From Syntrophotalea acetylenivorans (lineage in GTDB: Bacteria > Desulfobacterota > Desulfuromonadia > Desulfuromonadales > Syntrophotaleaceae): a DNA stretch of 64,000 nt. The stretch spans positions 2,046,001-2,110,000 of the forward strand of contig NZ_CP015519.1 in assembly GCF_001887775.1 (NCBI RefSeq), written 5' to 3'. Both the position numbers and the translations under genes were made by a program. Of the stretch, positions 1 to 11,633 are shown piece by piece (position 1 is the first letter of the stretch; each line of letters starts with the position of its first letter). The notes beneath the pieces were generated by a model. That model was not told the origin of the DNA, did no database searches, and was given only the letters and a program-made list of their open reading frames with translations.

Positions 1-1052
1 AGGAAGCTCAAAGGACCGAAATCCATAAATGTCTGCAGATCGCCACCGACTGTATAATTGTCGTAGGTGGAAGCAAGCCAGAAGTGCTTGTGGTCTGCAG
101 TGAAGGTCAGATCTTCCTCAACCAAACTATCTTTATGGTCGACATAATAACCCCGGGCCTTGACCCGTAGCCAGTCGGTAAATTGTTTTTCCCCAACCAG
201 GCTGACATGCCACTGCTCCCACTCATTGAAGCGCCAACTGCGATTGGGCACACCCTTGGGGTTGTTGTGATAGTCGAAGGTCAGATAGAGGCTGGTATCT
301 TGATCCGGCTGCCAGCCGAGCTTGGCATTGATAGTGCGCTTCATATATTCGCTACCGTCGCGCTTACCGCCGTCCTCCACAAACGGGTTTCCATCAACAG
401 TGTGTTCCCCGATAAACATCGGATCGCTGTCAAAGTCATTGGACAGGCGATAACCGTCGGACTGGCGAAAACTCGTGGTCAGCCAATAGCTAAACTTGCC
501 GAGAGTCGCACCTGTATTGAAGATGTAATTTTGAGTGGCGTAGTTACCCCAGGAAGCAATAACCTCGGCTGTAGGCTTGGCCCCGGCCGTCTTGGTTACA
601 ATATTGATAACCCCGCCAAAAGTATTGGCGCCGTAAAGGACCGAAGAGGCCCCCTTGGTCACCGTGATCTTGGCGACTGCATCGACCGGAAGCTGGGACA
701 AATCCAGTTCGCGGTAATACTGCTCATACAGAGGCACACCGTCGATCAACACCTTCAAATCGCTCTGCTCGAAGCCACGTACGCTGACGTAACTCTGGCC
801 TTTGCCGCCGACTGCTACATTGACACCGGGCAACAGCTCCAGAGCCTCGGCTACAGTCTGGGCTCCTCGCTGTTTGATATCCTCAGCGGTCACCTCGGTA
901 ACGGTGGTAGCCAGATTGACCACCTGCTGTTCGCCGGTAACAATAACCTCACCGAGCGAAAACACCTCGCTGTCCGCTGCAAAACCGGGCATTGCCGGCA
1001 GCATTGCCAACAGGCACATCCAGACCAGCGGTCTAAACAACCTTGCACTCAT
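1..1052 (-). CDS. TonB-dependent outer-membrane receptor, 5' part only
   Basis: The minus strand carries an open frame of about 350 codons that runs off the left edge, so the beta-barrel C-terminus is missing. It starts at an ATG (1050-1052) with an AGGAGG ribosome site just upstream. The first ~25 residues form a signal peptide ending around GFAADS. After it come a TonB-box-like stretch (EVIVTGEQ) and a plug domain with typical landmarks: VAEALELLPGVNV, SVRGFEQSDLKVLIDGVP and KGASSVLYGANTFGGVINIVT. Such receptors import scarce ligands across the outer membrane using TonB energy. The substrate cannot be read from the plug alone. The leader carries a Moco-type riboswitch and a terminator, so molybdate, tungstate or a chelate of them is the leading inference; corrinoid or siderophore uptake is the alternative. 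Confidence 0.9.
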   Translation of the reverse strand, partial: MSARLFRPLVWMCLLAMLPAMPGFAADSEVFSLGEVIVTGEQQVVNLATTVTEVTAEDIKQRGAQTVAEALELLPGVNVAVGGKGQSYVSVRGFEQSDLKVLIDGVPLYEQYYRELDLSQLPVDAVAKITVTKGASSVLYGANTFGGVINIVTKTAGAKPTAEVIASWGNYATQNYIFNTGATLGKFSYWLTTSFRQSDGYRLSNDFDSDPMFIGEHTVDGNPFVEDGGKRDGSEYMKRTINAKLGWQPDQDTSLYLTFDYHNNPKGVPNRSWRFNEWEQWHVSLVGEKQFTDWLRVKARGYYVDHKDSLVEEDLTFTADHKHFWLASTYDNYTVGGDLQTFMDFGPLSF

Positions 1053-1103
1053 AATAAATCCTCCTGAAAATGTCCCATCGTTTTCAATACACCCAAATTC
1101 CAT

Positions 1104-1138
1104 AAAAAAATGCGCTGACGGGTCTCCCCGCCAGCGCA
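1104..1138 (-). terminator. Rho-independent terminator in the receptor leader
   Basis: On the minus strand an 11-base-pair stem (GCGCTGGCGGG / CCCGTCAGCGC, one G-T pair) closes a GAGA loop and is followed by seven T residues. It sits between the riboswitch-like fold and the receptor start codon, the normal place for an expression-platform attenuator. Confidence 0.85.
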
Positions 1139-1167
1139 CCATATACCTTGGAATACGCGTTCGCAGG

Positions 1168-1268
1168 TCGACTCCTTTCCAAATACGGGAGGCGCCACCG
1201 TTTCCGGGGGCACCCATCGTTCAAGGTGGCTTAGCTATGGCCTTAGCCGGCCTTGAATCGGAGTGGAC
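1168..1268 (-). promoter_or_regulatory. Moco-type riboswitch aptamer upstream of the TonB receptor
   Basis: Read on the minus strand, the leader contains three nested helices: P1 ACTCC/GGAGT, P2 TTCAAGG/CCTTGAA, and a P3 hairpin GGTGCC...GGCGCC capped by CCG-GAAA-CGG. The conserved-looking strings CTCCGA, GCCTCCCG and GGAAAGGAG are, from memory, those of the Moco RNA motif, including its GNRA-capped P3. The related tungsten (Tuco) class is described as lacking P3, so the molybdenum form is favoured. The terminator 30 bases downstream suggests transcriptional control of receptor synthesis. A cobalamin riboswitch was considered and fits worse. An Rfam covariance search would settle it. Confidence 0.75.
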
Positions 1269-1471
1269 TTTATGTTAACGGGCTAAAAAACCCTCTTTCA
1301 TTAAACTTCAAGCTCTCGTTGTATAGCAAAGGGAATAGCGATTGGCAAGTAAAAATGTTGGGATTTGTCAATTTTGTGACAATCGAACGGTTTGGCGCGG
1401 TTGTTATATAATTGGAATACGCAGACTGAACTGATGGGGACAGACCATTGACCACAAACGGGGAGGAACGA

Positions 1472-1837
1472 ATGAAGAGAACCATCGCTCACCTGATAAT
1501 CCTGTTGCTGGGCATGCTATTGCTAACCGTGGGTTGTCAATCGACGCGACCAACCACCAGGCAGCTGCTGCAAGAGGATTATATGCACATGACGGATGCC
1601 GAACTGCTTATCTACTACCAACAATTGGTTGAAGGGGTTGAAGAACCACGCTCAGGCGGTGGCGGTTTCGGTTTTGGACTGGGAGTCGGGATCGGCGTAG
1701 GCAGCAGTAGCTCGGTGGGCCTTGGAGCCAGCAAGGGGCCGGAGCGGGAATATACAACGGAAGCCCTGCAGCAACGCCGCGACCAGGTTCGCCTGGAACT
1801 GGCCCGTCGCGGCCTGGAGCCAACTACTTTATACTGA
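1472..1837 (+). CDS. Small lipoprotein with a glycine-rich middle, function unknown
   Basis: The ATG at 1472 has a GGGGAGGA ribosome site. An in-frame ATG 24 bases upstream lacks one and would place eight extra residues before the signal peptide. The product (121 residues) has a lipoprotein signal with lipobox LTVGC, then a helical segment with [13 protein letters not shown], a Gly/Ser-rich stretch (about residues 60-85) and a basic helix ending RRGLEP. A lipid anchor in the outer or inner membrane is expected. Its 3' end overlaps the convergent EF-G gene by 14 bases, so the two stop codons lie inside each other's reading frames. A TATAAT box is visible at 1407-1412, but no good -35 partner. 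Confidence 0.8.
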   Translation: MKRTIAHLIILLLGMLLLTVGCQSTRPTTRQLLQEDYMHMTDAELLIYYQQLVEGVEEPRSGGGGFGFGLGVGIGVGSSSSVGLGASKGPEREYTTEALQQRRDQVRLELARRGLEPTTLY

Positions 1838-3893
1838 ATTTCTGCAATATTTCGTCCGGGGCCTGGTCGTACCGGGAGAACTCCATGCTGAAAGTACCGC
1901 GTCCCTGCGTGGCACTGCGCAGTTCGGTCATATAATCGAACATCTCTGTCAGGGGCACCTGGGCCTGGATGACCTCCATCTCCCCGCGGCTCTCCATACC
2001 ATCGATGCGACCACGCTTCTGCTGCAGGGAACCGAGGACCTTGCCGGCGCTTTCCCTTGGTACCATCAGTTCCAAGGCCATGATCGGCTCAAGCAGGGTC
2101 GGTTGCCCCTGGCGGGCGGCCACTGCCAGCCCCCGCTGGGCGGCTGCCAACAGGCCGGCTTCGGTGGTGGTACTTGCCTCGTAAGGTGCTTCGGCCACCT
2201 CAATCCGCAGATCGGTCAGGGGATAGCCCGCCTGAACCCCGGCGGCGCAACCCTGCTCCAGGCTGGCCTCCAAAGCCTGCCGCCACTCCAGGGGCAAGCC
2301 GTGCTCTTCTTCTTGCGGCAGAACCACTATCAGGCCTTCTCCCCTGGCAAGCGGCTCCAGACGCAATAGAACTTCGCCGCTTTGTAATTTTCCCTCGGCT
2401 TCACGATGAAAAACTTCCCGATGCTCCACAACCTTGCACAGGGTCTCCCGGTAAACAACCTGGGGACGGCCGGTAATGACCTCGACCCCAAACTCCCGGG
2501 ATAGACGCTGGGTCAGGATATCCAGGTGCAACTGGCCCATGCCGGCCAGAATGAGCTGACCGGTTCCTGCATCCTCCCGAACACGAAAGGTCGGGTCTTC
2601 CCATTGAAGTTTTTCCAAAGCGGGCAACAACTTCTCCCGGTCATCGATGCGCTTGGGTTCCACCGCCAGGGAGACAACAGGCTCAGGGACGCTCAAGCCT
2701 TCCAGCACCAGCGGTTCCTGTTCAGCACTCAACGTGTCCCCGGTCAAAACATCTTTGAGCCCTACGGCAGAGGCAATATCGCCGGCCCTCGCCGCCTCGA
2801 TTCGCTCCCGCTTATGCGCATGCATGCGAAACAGGCGGGCTATCTTCTCCTTCTGCCCACGAGCGCCGTTGAACAGCTCTTGTCCGGCATGCACGGTGCC
2901 GGAATAAACCCGCAGATAAGTCAGCTTACGCCCGGCATCGGAAAACACTTTAAAGGCCAGAGCGCAGAGGGGCCCGTCAGGGTCACAACTTAAAAACCGC
3001 TCTTGCAGGCCGTCCCCTTCCACCAGAGCCCGCACCGGAGGCGCTTCCAGCGGCGAGGGCAAAAAAGCTACGACGGCATCGAGCAGCGGCTGAATCCCCT
3101 TGTTGCGCAAAGCCGAACCGAGCAGCACCGGGAACAGCTGACATTCCAATACGCCACGACGCAGGGCCGCCCGTAGACGGGACGAATCGACGGTACGCCC
3201 ATCGAGAAAATCGTTAAGAATCTGGTCATCGAAATCGGCCGCCGCCTCGATGAGAACTTCGCGGGCTGACCGCACTTCTTCCAGACGTTCGGCGGGTATG
3301 GCTTCGGCCGTCACTGTCAGCCCCTGGTCGGCTTCACTGAAAAGCAGGCATTGTTCACCAATCAGGTCGATGACGCCGGCAAAGTCGCCCTCTTCCCCCA
3401 GAGGCAGCTGCAGCAAGACGGGGCGGGCGTCAAAACGCTTGACGATCTGCTCCAGCACCCGTCGGTAATCGGCACCGATACGATCCATTTTATTGATCAG
3501 GCAAAGACGGGGCACACGATAGCGATCGGCCTGATGCCAGACCGATTCACTTTGCGACTGCACCCCTTCCACCGCACTGAAGACGGTCACGGCACCGTCG
3601 AGTACTCGCAGGGAACGTTCGACTTCGATAGTAAAGTCGATATGACCGGGAGTGTCGATGAGGTTGATCCAGCAGTCCCGCCAGCGGCAGCTGGTGGTGG
3701 TGGCGGTGATGGTGATACCCCGCTCCTGCTCCTGCTCCATCCAGTCCATGACCGCGGCCCCATCATGCACCTCGCCCATCTTGTGGCTCTTGCCCGTATA
3801 GTAGAGGACCCGTTCGGAGACCGTGGTCTTACCGGCATCAATGTGGGAAATAATACCGATATTGCGGATTGCCTGAAGTGGCGGATGGTCCAT
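1824..3893 (-). CDS. fusA: Elongation factor G family GTPase (second-copy type)
   Basis: 689 residues, close to the ~700 of EF-G. GTPase motifs are in order: G1 HIDAGKTT near residue 17, the switch region ERGITI, G3 DTPGH and G4 NKMD. Domain II, domain III and a C-terminal EF-G IV/V region ([24 protein letters not shown]) follow. EF-G drives translocation on the ribosome and, with ribosome recycling factor, subunit splitting. The gene stands alone rather than in an rpsL-rpsG-fusA-tuf operon, so it is probably an additional paralogue of the housekeeping factor; the symbol is for the family. Convergent with the lipoprotein gene. Confidence 0.9.
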   Translation of the reverse strand: MDHPPLQAIRNIGIISHIDAGKTTVSERVLYYTGKSHKMGEVHDGAAVMDWMEQEQERGITITATTTSCRWRDCWINLIDTPGHIDFTIEVERSLRVLDGAVTVFSAVEGVQSQSESVWHQADRYRVPRLCLINKMDRIGADYRRVLEQIVKRFDARPVLLQLPLGEEGDFAGVIDLIGEQCLLFSEADQGLTVTAEAIPAERLEEVRSAREVLIEAAADFDDQILNDFLDGRTVDSSRLRAALRRGVLECQLFPVLLGSALRNKGIQPLLDAVVAFLPSPLEAPPVRALVEGDGLQERFLSCDPDGPLCALAFKVFSDAGRKLTYLRVYSGTVHAGQELFNGARGQKEKIARLFRMHAHKRERIEAARAGDIASAVGLKDVLTGDTLSAEQEPLVLEGLSVPEPVVSLAVEPKRIDDREKLLPALEKLQWEDPTFRVREDAGTGQLILAGMGQLHLDILTQRLSREFGVEVITGRPQVVYRETLCKVVEHREVFHREAEGKLQSGEVLLRLEPLARGEGLIVVLPQEEEHGLPLEWRQALEASLEQGCAAGVQAGYPLTDLRIEVAEAPYEASTTTEAGLLAAAQRGLAVAARQGQPTLLEPIMALELMVPRESAGKVLGSLQQKRGRIDGMESRGEMEVIQAQVPLTEMFDYMTELRSATQGRGTFSMEFSRYDQAPDEILQKFSIK

Positions 3894-4068
3894 GGTCGGT
3901 CACCTCCAGAGAATGTTTTACGGTACACAAAACCCGTCTATCTCATCATTCTGGTAATGCACTTTCGCTAGGTGCTACTCAACATGCGTTCAGTAATGGT
4001 TGTGGCCGGCTTAGCTTGTAGGACCGAACCAGCTAGGCGCAATATGGCTTTTTAGCATCTGTGTTTTC

Positions 4069-4086
4069 GGGTTTTAAAACCCAGCA
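4069..4086. repeat. Palindromic intergenic repeat, also present near the right edge
   Basis: The palindrome GGGTTTTAAAACCC followed by AGCA recurs almost unchanged at 63973-63989, which has one A fewer. Both copies lie outside genes. The stretch 3894-4345 holds no credible gene; it contains this element, a larger inverted repeat at 4254-4287 and a hairpin at 4292-4313. Confidence 0.5.
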
Positions 4087-4253
4087 AAACATGGGCACCA
4101 AGGTCGAAAGAGACTGGAACCGATGACCTCTGCAGCGAACCTTCAAAGAAAAGAGCGTTGCAATGAAACGTCATCGTGAAAGAACGATCTAAGGGTGGTT
4201 GCTTCCTCCCTACTTGACTCTCTACTGCCCCACGCAGTGGCAGGCATTTTTTG

Positions 4254-4287
4254 CTTCCTTTTTGTTGCCGTCTGGACAAAAAGGAAG
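4254..4287. repeat. Perfect 12-bp inverted repeat
   Basis: Arms CTTCCTTTTTGT and ACAAAAAGGAAG are separated by ten bases. The structure lies next to a second hairpin (4292-4313) in a 450-base gene-free gap. It could be part of a dispersed intergenic repeat or of termination for the minus-strand hydrolase gene to its right. Confidence 0.6.
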
Positions 4288-4291
4288 GCGT

Positions 4292-4313
4292 CTGGCGGGA
4301 CGCGACCCGCCAG
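4292..4313 (-). terminator. Possible terminator hairpin after the MBL-fold hydrolase
   Basis: CTGGCGGG and CCCGCCAG form an eight-base-pair stem around ACGCGA. On the minus strand it lies 33 bases after the hydrolase stop and is followed within about ten bases by a TTTTT run, weaker than a classical terminator. Confidence 0.45.
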
Positions 4314-4345
4314 TTTAGCATTTGACTTTCAAATAATCGGACACC

Positions 4346-5140
4346 TTAACTCTGCTGCCGTAGCGGCAGGGAAAAGCGTTGACCATCATAGGCAAATTCC
4401 ACTCCGTCGGGAAGTTTAGCCGTATCCCGGCGATGTGCAACTTCGTGACAGATATGAGTTAAAACGGTGCGCCGGGCACCGAGCCGAGCCGCTACGGAAA
4501 TTGCTTCATCGATAGTAAAGTGGGTGGGGTGGGCGCGAAAGCGCAGGCCGTCGATGATCAGCAGTTCAAGCTGCTGCAGGCGGGCCATGACCGCTTCGGA
4601 AATGCCGTTGCAATCCGTCACATAGGCAAAAGGACCGATACGGTAACCGCAAGAAGTGCCAGGACCGTGCTGCAACGGCAGTGGTTCAACGGGTAGGCCA
4701 CAAAGCGAAAAATCGCCTTCCAGGTTCCAGGGCACCAGCCGTGGCCGGAACTTGGATGCCACTTCACCGCCAAAAATGTAACGAAAATTACGGCGAATCA
4801 GATCCATGGTCGACGGCAAGCCATAAATGGGGATAGCGGTGCCGCCAGAGGTCATATTAAAAGCCCGCAGATCGTCGATGCCGTGCACATGGTCGGCATG
4901 GGCGTGGGTGTAGAGCACCGCATCGACATGATCAACCCCCTCGCGCAGGGCCTGTTGGCGAAAGTCGGTGGTGGTGTCGATGACGATTTGCTGACCGCGA
5001 TAGCTGATCAGGGCACTGCAGCGGGTGCGGCAGTCGTGCGGATCGGTTGAACGACAGACGTCGCAAGAACAGCCGAGCATCGGCACCCCGGTACTGGTAC
5101 CCGATCCGAGTATGGTAACCTCCATACAGGCTGTTTCCAT
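4346..5140 (-). CDS. MBL-fold metal-dependent hydrolase (PhnP-like phosphodiesterase family)
   Basis: 264 residues from the ATG at 5140, preceded by GGGAGCG; a longer frame reaches 5197 but lacks a ribosome site. The N-terminus is EVTILGSGTSTGVPMLGCSCDVC, a glycine-rich strand followed by paired cysteines as in PhnP-type proteins. The metal site motif is THAHADHVHGIDDLR, with later ligands in TDCNG and HPTHFTIDEA and a C-terminal THICHE. Relatives hydrolyse cyclic phosphodiesters or act as tRNA processing-like phosphodiesterases. There is no phosphonate operon here, so the substrate is unknown. Probably a cytosolic binuclear zinc or manganese enzyme. Confidence 0.85.
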   Translation of the reverse strand: METACMEVTILGSGTSTGVPMLGCSCDVCRSTDPHDCRTRCSALISYRGQQIVIDTTTDFRQQALREGVDHVDAVLYTHAHADHVHGIDDLRAFNMTSGGTAIPIYGLPSTMDLIRRNFRYIFGGEVASKFRPRLVPWNLEGDFSLCGLPVEPLPLQHGPGTSCGYRIGPFAYVTDCNGISEAVMARLQQLELLIIDGLRFRAHPTHFTIDEAISVAARLGARRTVLTHICHEVAHRRDTAKLPDGVEFAYDGQRFSLPLRQQS

Positions 5141-5317
5141 GCTTCGCTCCCTGGCATTGATAAATGGTATCAACCAGTGCCAAGATAGCATTATCACACG
5201 AATTCTGGCAAATAATTATCCGCGGCTAAAACATTGAAACAGGCCTCGTAAGGGGCTACAATGGTGCCTATAAATGCGTTTCCAAATCCACTCCCCTTTT
5301 TTAGAGAGGAATGCTTC

Positions 5318-6814
5318 ATGAACATTAACGTCATCCACGGTGCCGCACTGAAACAGGCCACCCCCTGCCTGGTCCTGGGGGTAGCGACCGACCAATTAAC
5401 TGCACCGTTGTTACAAAAAATAGACAAAGCCCTCGACGGAGCTCTTAGCCGGGCAACCTCCGCCCAGGAATTCTCCGGCGAAGCCCAGCAGACCCTGCTG
5501 CTGCATGGCAACCGGCAACTGGCTGCCGAACGAATTCTACTCATCGGTCTCGGCAAGGAAAAAGACATTACCCTGGAAACCCTGCGCAAAGCGGGCGCCA
5601 CGACAATCAATCAGCTGCGACAAAGACGACTGACGGATTTCAGCTGGATTCCCGCGGACAGCCCCCTGCACGGCCTTGAGGTTGAGGCTATGACCAGCGC
5701 CTGGGTCGAGGGACTGATTCTGGCAGACTATCGCTTCGAACAATATCGCAGCCCCGACCCGAAGCGCTCACCTTCCTTACAGCAACTCACGGTACTGACG
5801 GAGCGAAAAAAAGAGCAGGCGGCCACAGAAACCGCCGTCCGTCGCGCCGAAAGCCTCTGCCGCGGAGTCATCCTGTCCCGTGACCTGGTCAATGAACCGG
5901 GAAACGTTAAATCCCCCATCTTTCTAGCTGAACAAGCGCAAGCCATCGCGGCAGAGGTCGGCCTGGAATGTACGGTGCTGGACCGGCAAGCCCTCGAAAA
6001 GGAGGGTTGCGGTGCATTACTCGGTGTGGCCCAGGGAAGCGTTCGCGAACCACGACTGATCGTGCTGCACTATCGGGGCGCCGGCGATGAGCGTCCCGTT
6101 GCCCTGGTCGGCAAGGGAGTGGTCTTCGACTCCGGCGGCATCTCCCTCAAGCCGGGCGAGAAAATGGACCAGATGAAAATGGACATGGCCGGAGGCGCGA
6201 CCGTACTCGGCACGATGCTGGCGGCCGCCCTGCTGAAACTACCGGTTAACCTGGTCGGTATCGTGCCGGCGGTGGAGAATATGCCTTCCGGCAGCGCCAT
6301 TCGCCCAGGAGATATCCTTACCTCCATGGCCGGCCGCACCATCGAAGTACTCAATACAGATGCCGAAGGCCGGCTTATTTTAGCCGATGCACTAACTTAT
6401 GCCAAACGCTTCAATCCGCGGGAAGTTATTGATTTAGCGACCTTGACCGGTGCCTGCATCATCGCCCTTGGCCACCATGCGGCGGCTGTTCTAGGTAACC
6501 ATAACGGCCTGCTGCGTCAGTTGCAGAAAGCCGGCGAAACCAGTGGCGAGCGCTGCTGGCAACTGCCCCTGTGGGATGAATATGCCGAACAGCTGAAAAG
6601 CGAAGTTGCCGACCTGAAAAATATCGGCGGCCGACCGGCAGGCACTATTACAGCGGCCGCTTTTCTGCAGCACTTCGCCAAAGACTACCGATGGGCTCAC
6701 CTGGACATCGCCGGAACGGCCTGGCAGGAAAAAGGCTCGGACTATCGACCGGCCGGCGGCACCGGCTTCGGCGTGCGTTTGCTCATCGAGCACCTGACCC
6801 GGAGCCTGGACTAG
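5318..6814 (+). CDS. pepA: Leucyl aminopeptidase (M17 family)
   Basis: 498 residues from the ATG at 5318 (ribosome site AGAGAGGA); the frame extends 19 codons further upstream without support. The C-terminal catalytic domain shows the two-metal site: VGKGVVFDSGGISLKPGEKM, KMDMAGGA and the family signature NTDAEGRLIL. The variable N-terminal domain is also complete. PepA removes N-terminal amino acids from peptides in the cytosol as a hexamer; some homologues also bind DNA. It stands divergent from the MBL hydrolase. Confidence 0.95.
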   Translation: MNINVIHGAALKQATPCLVLGVATDQLTAPLLQKIDKALDGALSRATSAQEFSGEAQQTLLLHGNRQLAAERILLIGLGKEKDITLETLRKAGATTINQLRQRRLTDFSWIPADSPLHGLEVEAMTSAWVEGLILADYRFEQYRSPDPKRSPSLQQLTVLTERKKEQAATETAVRRAESLCRGVILSRDLVNEPGNVKSPIFLAEQAQAIAAEVGLECTVLDRQALEKEGCGALLGVAQGSVREPRLIVLHYRGAGDERPVALVGKGVVFDSGGISLKPGEKMDQMKMDMAGGATVLGTMLAAALLKLPVNLVGIVPAVENMPSGSAIRPGDILTSMAGRTIEVLNTDAEGRLILADALTYAKRFNPREVIDLATLTGACIIALGHHAAAVLGNHNGLLRQLQKAGETSGERCWQLPLWDEYAEQLKSEVADLKNIGGRPAGTITAAAFLQHFAKDYRWAHLDIAGTAWQEKGSDYRPAGGTGFGVRLLIEHLTRSLD

Positions 6815-6864
6815 ACCAGCCAAGCTAAGCCAGGAGCTACCGATAGACAGGCGGCGCCTAATCC

Positions 6865-6893
6865 TTGACATCCTCAGGGCCTGTTGCTAGTTT
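6865..6893 (+). promoter_or_regulatory. Possible sigma-70 promoter for serA
   Basis: A perfect TTGACA (6865-6870) stands 17 bases before TAGTTT (6888-6893), which matches the -10 consensus only at the key first two and last positions. It lies in the pepA-serA gap, about 80 bases before the serA start. Confidence 0.45.
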
Positions 6894-6975
6894 ACACTGT
6901 TAGTGAAATTTCTATAGCCCTTGGGCTTTTACTGCAAATTACGCAACAATCCAACTGGATACGGGCCGCTTTTCC

Positions 6976-8559
6976 ATGAAGGTTCTGGTTTCTGACATAT
7001 TTTCCGCCGAAGGACTGGCGGTGTTTGAAGAAGCCGCTGGCATCGAACTCGATTACCGGCCGGGCATCTCTTCCGAAGAACTGTTGCAGGCGGTGCAAAA
7101 TGCCGAAGCCCTAGTAGTACGCGGCGGCACCCAGATCACTGCCGAAGTGCTCGATGCAGCACCCTGTTTGCGGGTTGTGGGGCGGGCTGGCATCGGCATC
7201 GAAAACCTGGACCTGGAGACGGCCAATCGCAAGGGGGTCATTGTGATGAACACCCCCTTTGGCAGCACCACGACCGCCGCAGAACATTCCATTGCCATGC
7301 TGATGGCTCTGAGTCGGCAGATCCCTGAAGCGAACCGTTCGACCAAGGAAGGCCACTGGGAAAACCAGCGCTTTCTCGGTGTGGAAATCAACGGCAAAAC
7401 CCTCGGAGTCGTCGGCGCCGGCAAAATCGGCAGCCTGGTTATTGAACAGGCCCTGGGTTTAAAGATGCGGGTTATCGTATACGACCCCTACCTGGCCGAA
7501 GACGTGATTACCAAAAAGGGTGCGGAAGCCGTTGATTTTGACACCCTGCTCAGGCGCTCCGACTTTATCTCGCTGCATGTTCCACTGACCGCGGAAACAG
7601 TCAATCTGTTTGACGAAGAAGCCCTGGCGCGAGTTAAACCAGGCTGCCGCATCATTAATTGCGCTGTCGGCGGCCTGATCGATGAAACCGCCCTGGCCGC
7701 CGCCATCGAAAAAAAGCAAGTGGCCGGCGCGGCCTTGGATGCCTTTGCCAATGAGCCTCCCAAGGCCGACAACCCGTTGCTGGCCATGGAACAGGTCATC
7801 TGTACCCCACACCTGCGCACAGCCACCGTTGATGCCCAGATCAACGTGACGGTTCAGGTCGCCCGGCAGATTGTCGATTTTCTACAGAAGGGCATCGTCG
7901 CCAACGCGCTTAATATGCCCTCGATCAATGCTGAACGGCTCAGCGAAATTCGTCCCTATTTAGACTTGGCTGAGCGTCTTGGTAAATTTCAGGCTCAGCG
8001 AGGGATCAAAGGGCTGCAACAAATCACTATTGAATATTCCGGAGGCGTGACTGAACATCCGTCCCGGCCTTTAACCAATGCCCTGCTCAAGGGTTTGCTG
8101 GAACCGATTGTCGGCCCTTCAGTCAACCACGTTAACGCCCCCCACTTGGCGCGGGAACGAGGCATCCAGGTCGTGGAACGAAGTTGCGACATGTCCCTGG
8201 AATTCGCCAACCTGATTCGGCTGACCGTGGTCGGTAGCGATGGCGAAAGTTCAGTGAGCGGCTCCCTGTTTGGCGACCAGGACTACCGCATCGTCCGGGT
8301 CGACGACCACCACGTAGAGGCCGTTCCCGACGGCCATATTCTGGTTATGCACAATCAAGACTGCCCGGGGGTGATCGGCTTCATCGGGCAAGTCTTTGGG
8401 GAGTCAGGCATCAACATCGCCATGATGGGCTTATCACGCCGCAAGATTCAGGGCAGGGCCATCTCTTTGATTACCGTGGACAGCAAGATTCCCGAAGAGG
8501 TATTACAAAGACTTCGCTCCAACCCACATATCATTTCGGCAGTACAGGTCAATCTCTGA
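6976..8559 (+). CDS. serA: D-3-phosphoglycerate dehydrogenase
   Basis: 527 residues, the long SerA form. Order: substrate domain, NAD-binding domain with GKTLGVVGAGKIGSLV and catalytic Arg/Glu/His regions (NCAVGGLIDE, CTPHL), an intervening allosteric-substrate-binding domain (about 315-450), and a C-terminal ACT domain (HILVMHNQDCPGVIGFIGQVFG). It oxidises 3-phosphoglycerate to 3-phosphohydroxypyruvate, the first step of serine synthesis. The ACT domain usually gives serine feedback control. A candidate promoter lies in the preceding gap. Confidence 0.95.
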   Translation: MKVLVSDIFSAEGLAVFEEAAGIELDYRPGISSEELLQAVQNAEALVVRGGTQITAEVLDAAPCLRVVGRAGIGIENLDLETANRKGVIVMNTPFGSTTTAAEHSIAMLMALSRQIPEANRSTKEGHWENQRFLGVEINGKTLGVVGAGKIGSLVIEQALGLKMRVIVYDPYLAEDVITKKGAEAVDFDTLLRRSDFISLHVPLTAETVNLFDEEALARVKPGCRIINCAVGGLIDETALAAAIEKKQVAGAALDAFANEPPKADNPLLAMEQVICTPHLRTATVDAQINVTVQVARQIVDFLQKGIVANALNMPSINAERLSEIRPYLDLAERLGKFQAQRGIKGLQQITIEYSGGVTEHPSRPLTNALLKGLLEPIVGPSVNHVNAPHLARERGIQVVERSCDMSLEFANLIRLTVVGSDGESSVSGSLFGDQDYRIVRVDDHHVEAVPDGHILVMHNQDCPGVIGFIGQVFGESGINIAMMGLSRRKIQGRAISLITVDSKIPEEVLQRLRSNPHIISAVQVNL

Positions 8560-8636
8560 TTCGCCGACTCCATCCACACAACCAAATGACTGAAAACACC
8601 GCCCCGGGCGGAATCAATTATAAAGGAAGATAAACA

Positions 8637-11241
<2,605 letters not shown>

Positions 11242-11341
11242 ACCGCAGTCAAAGAATTGCGATTTAACAGCCATTCCAGCTAGCATTTGCGGCGTCTGCT
11301 GTTAGAATATTCCAAGCCCTGAAAAAATTTAAAAAAAGGGG

Positions 11342-11370
11342 TTGACTCTTTCGGGCTGATTCAGTATAAA
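11342..11370 (+). promoter_or_regulatory. Strong sigma-70 promoter for the tRNA pair
   Basis: TTGACT (11342-11347) and TATAAA (11365-11370) are separated by exactly 17 bases, and the tRNA begins 20 bases later. Confidence 0.8.
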
Positions 11371-11389
11371 TGCATTCCGTTGTGAGCAA

Positions 11390-11465
11390 GAGCCGCTAGC
11401 TCAGTTGGTAGAGCATCTGACTTTTAATCAGATGGTCGTAGGTTCGATCCCTACGCGGCTCACCA
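11390..11465 (+). tRNA. tRNA-Lys (anticodon UUU)
   Basis: A complete 76-base cloverleaf: acceptor GAGCCGC/GCGGCTC, D-arm, anticodon stem TCTGA/TCAGA with loop CTTTTAA, T-arm GTAGG-TTCGATC-CCTAC, and an encoded CCA end. Confidence 0.97.
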
Positions 11466-11470
11466 GATAA

Positions 11471-11548
11471 GTCCCTATCGTCTAGCCTGGCCCAGGACAC
11501 CGCCCTTTCACGGCGGCGACGGGGGTTCGAATCCCCCTGGGGACGCCA
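11471..11548 (+). tRNA. tRNA-Glu (anticodon UUC)
   Basis: Acceptor GTCCCTA/TGGGGAC, anticodon stem CCGCC/GGCGG with loop CTTTCAC, T-arm GGGGG-TTCGAAT-CCCCC, and encoded CCA. It lies five bases after tRNA-Lys and is cotranscribed with it. Confidence 0.97.
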
Positions 11549-11555
11549 TAACAGA

Positions 11556-11594
11556 CAGCCCCATTACCCATGGTAATGGGGCTGTTGCTTTTTC
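11556..11594 (+). terminator. Rho-independent terminator of the tRNA operon
   Basis: CAGCCCCATTACC pairs perfectly with GGTAATGGGGCTG around a three-base loop, followed by TTGCTTTTT. It ends about 40 bases before rnhA. Confidence 0.9.
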
Positions 11595-11633
11595 TACCCG
11601 CCAAACCCAATCACCTTCTTCGAGAGTCCGGTT

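Noticed and set aside
183-1278. Plus-strand open frames of 294 and 158 codons
   Set aside because: They lie opposite the TonB receptor coding strand and its leader, have no recognisable domain, and are shadows of it.
1053-1300. Cobalamin riboswitch upstream of the TonB receptor
   Set aside because: Common for such receptors, but the B12 box and the conserved AGCCAGGAGACCTGCC-type segment are not found; the helices and GCCTCCC/GGAAAGGAG fit the Moco class better.
1395-1425. ModE-like site around GTTGTTATATAATTGG
   Set aside because: Only one half-site resembles the ModE operator; there is no matching inverted half.
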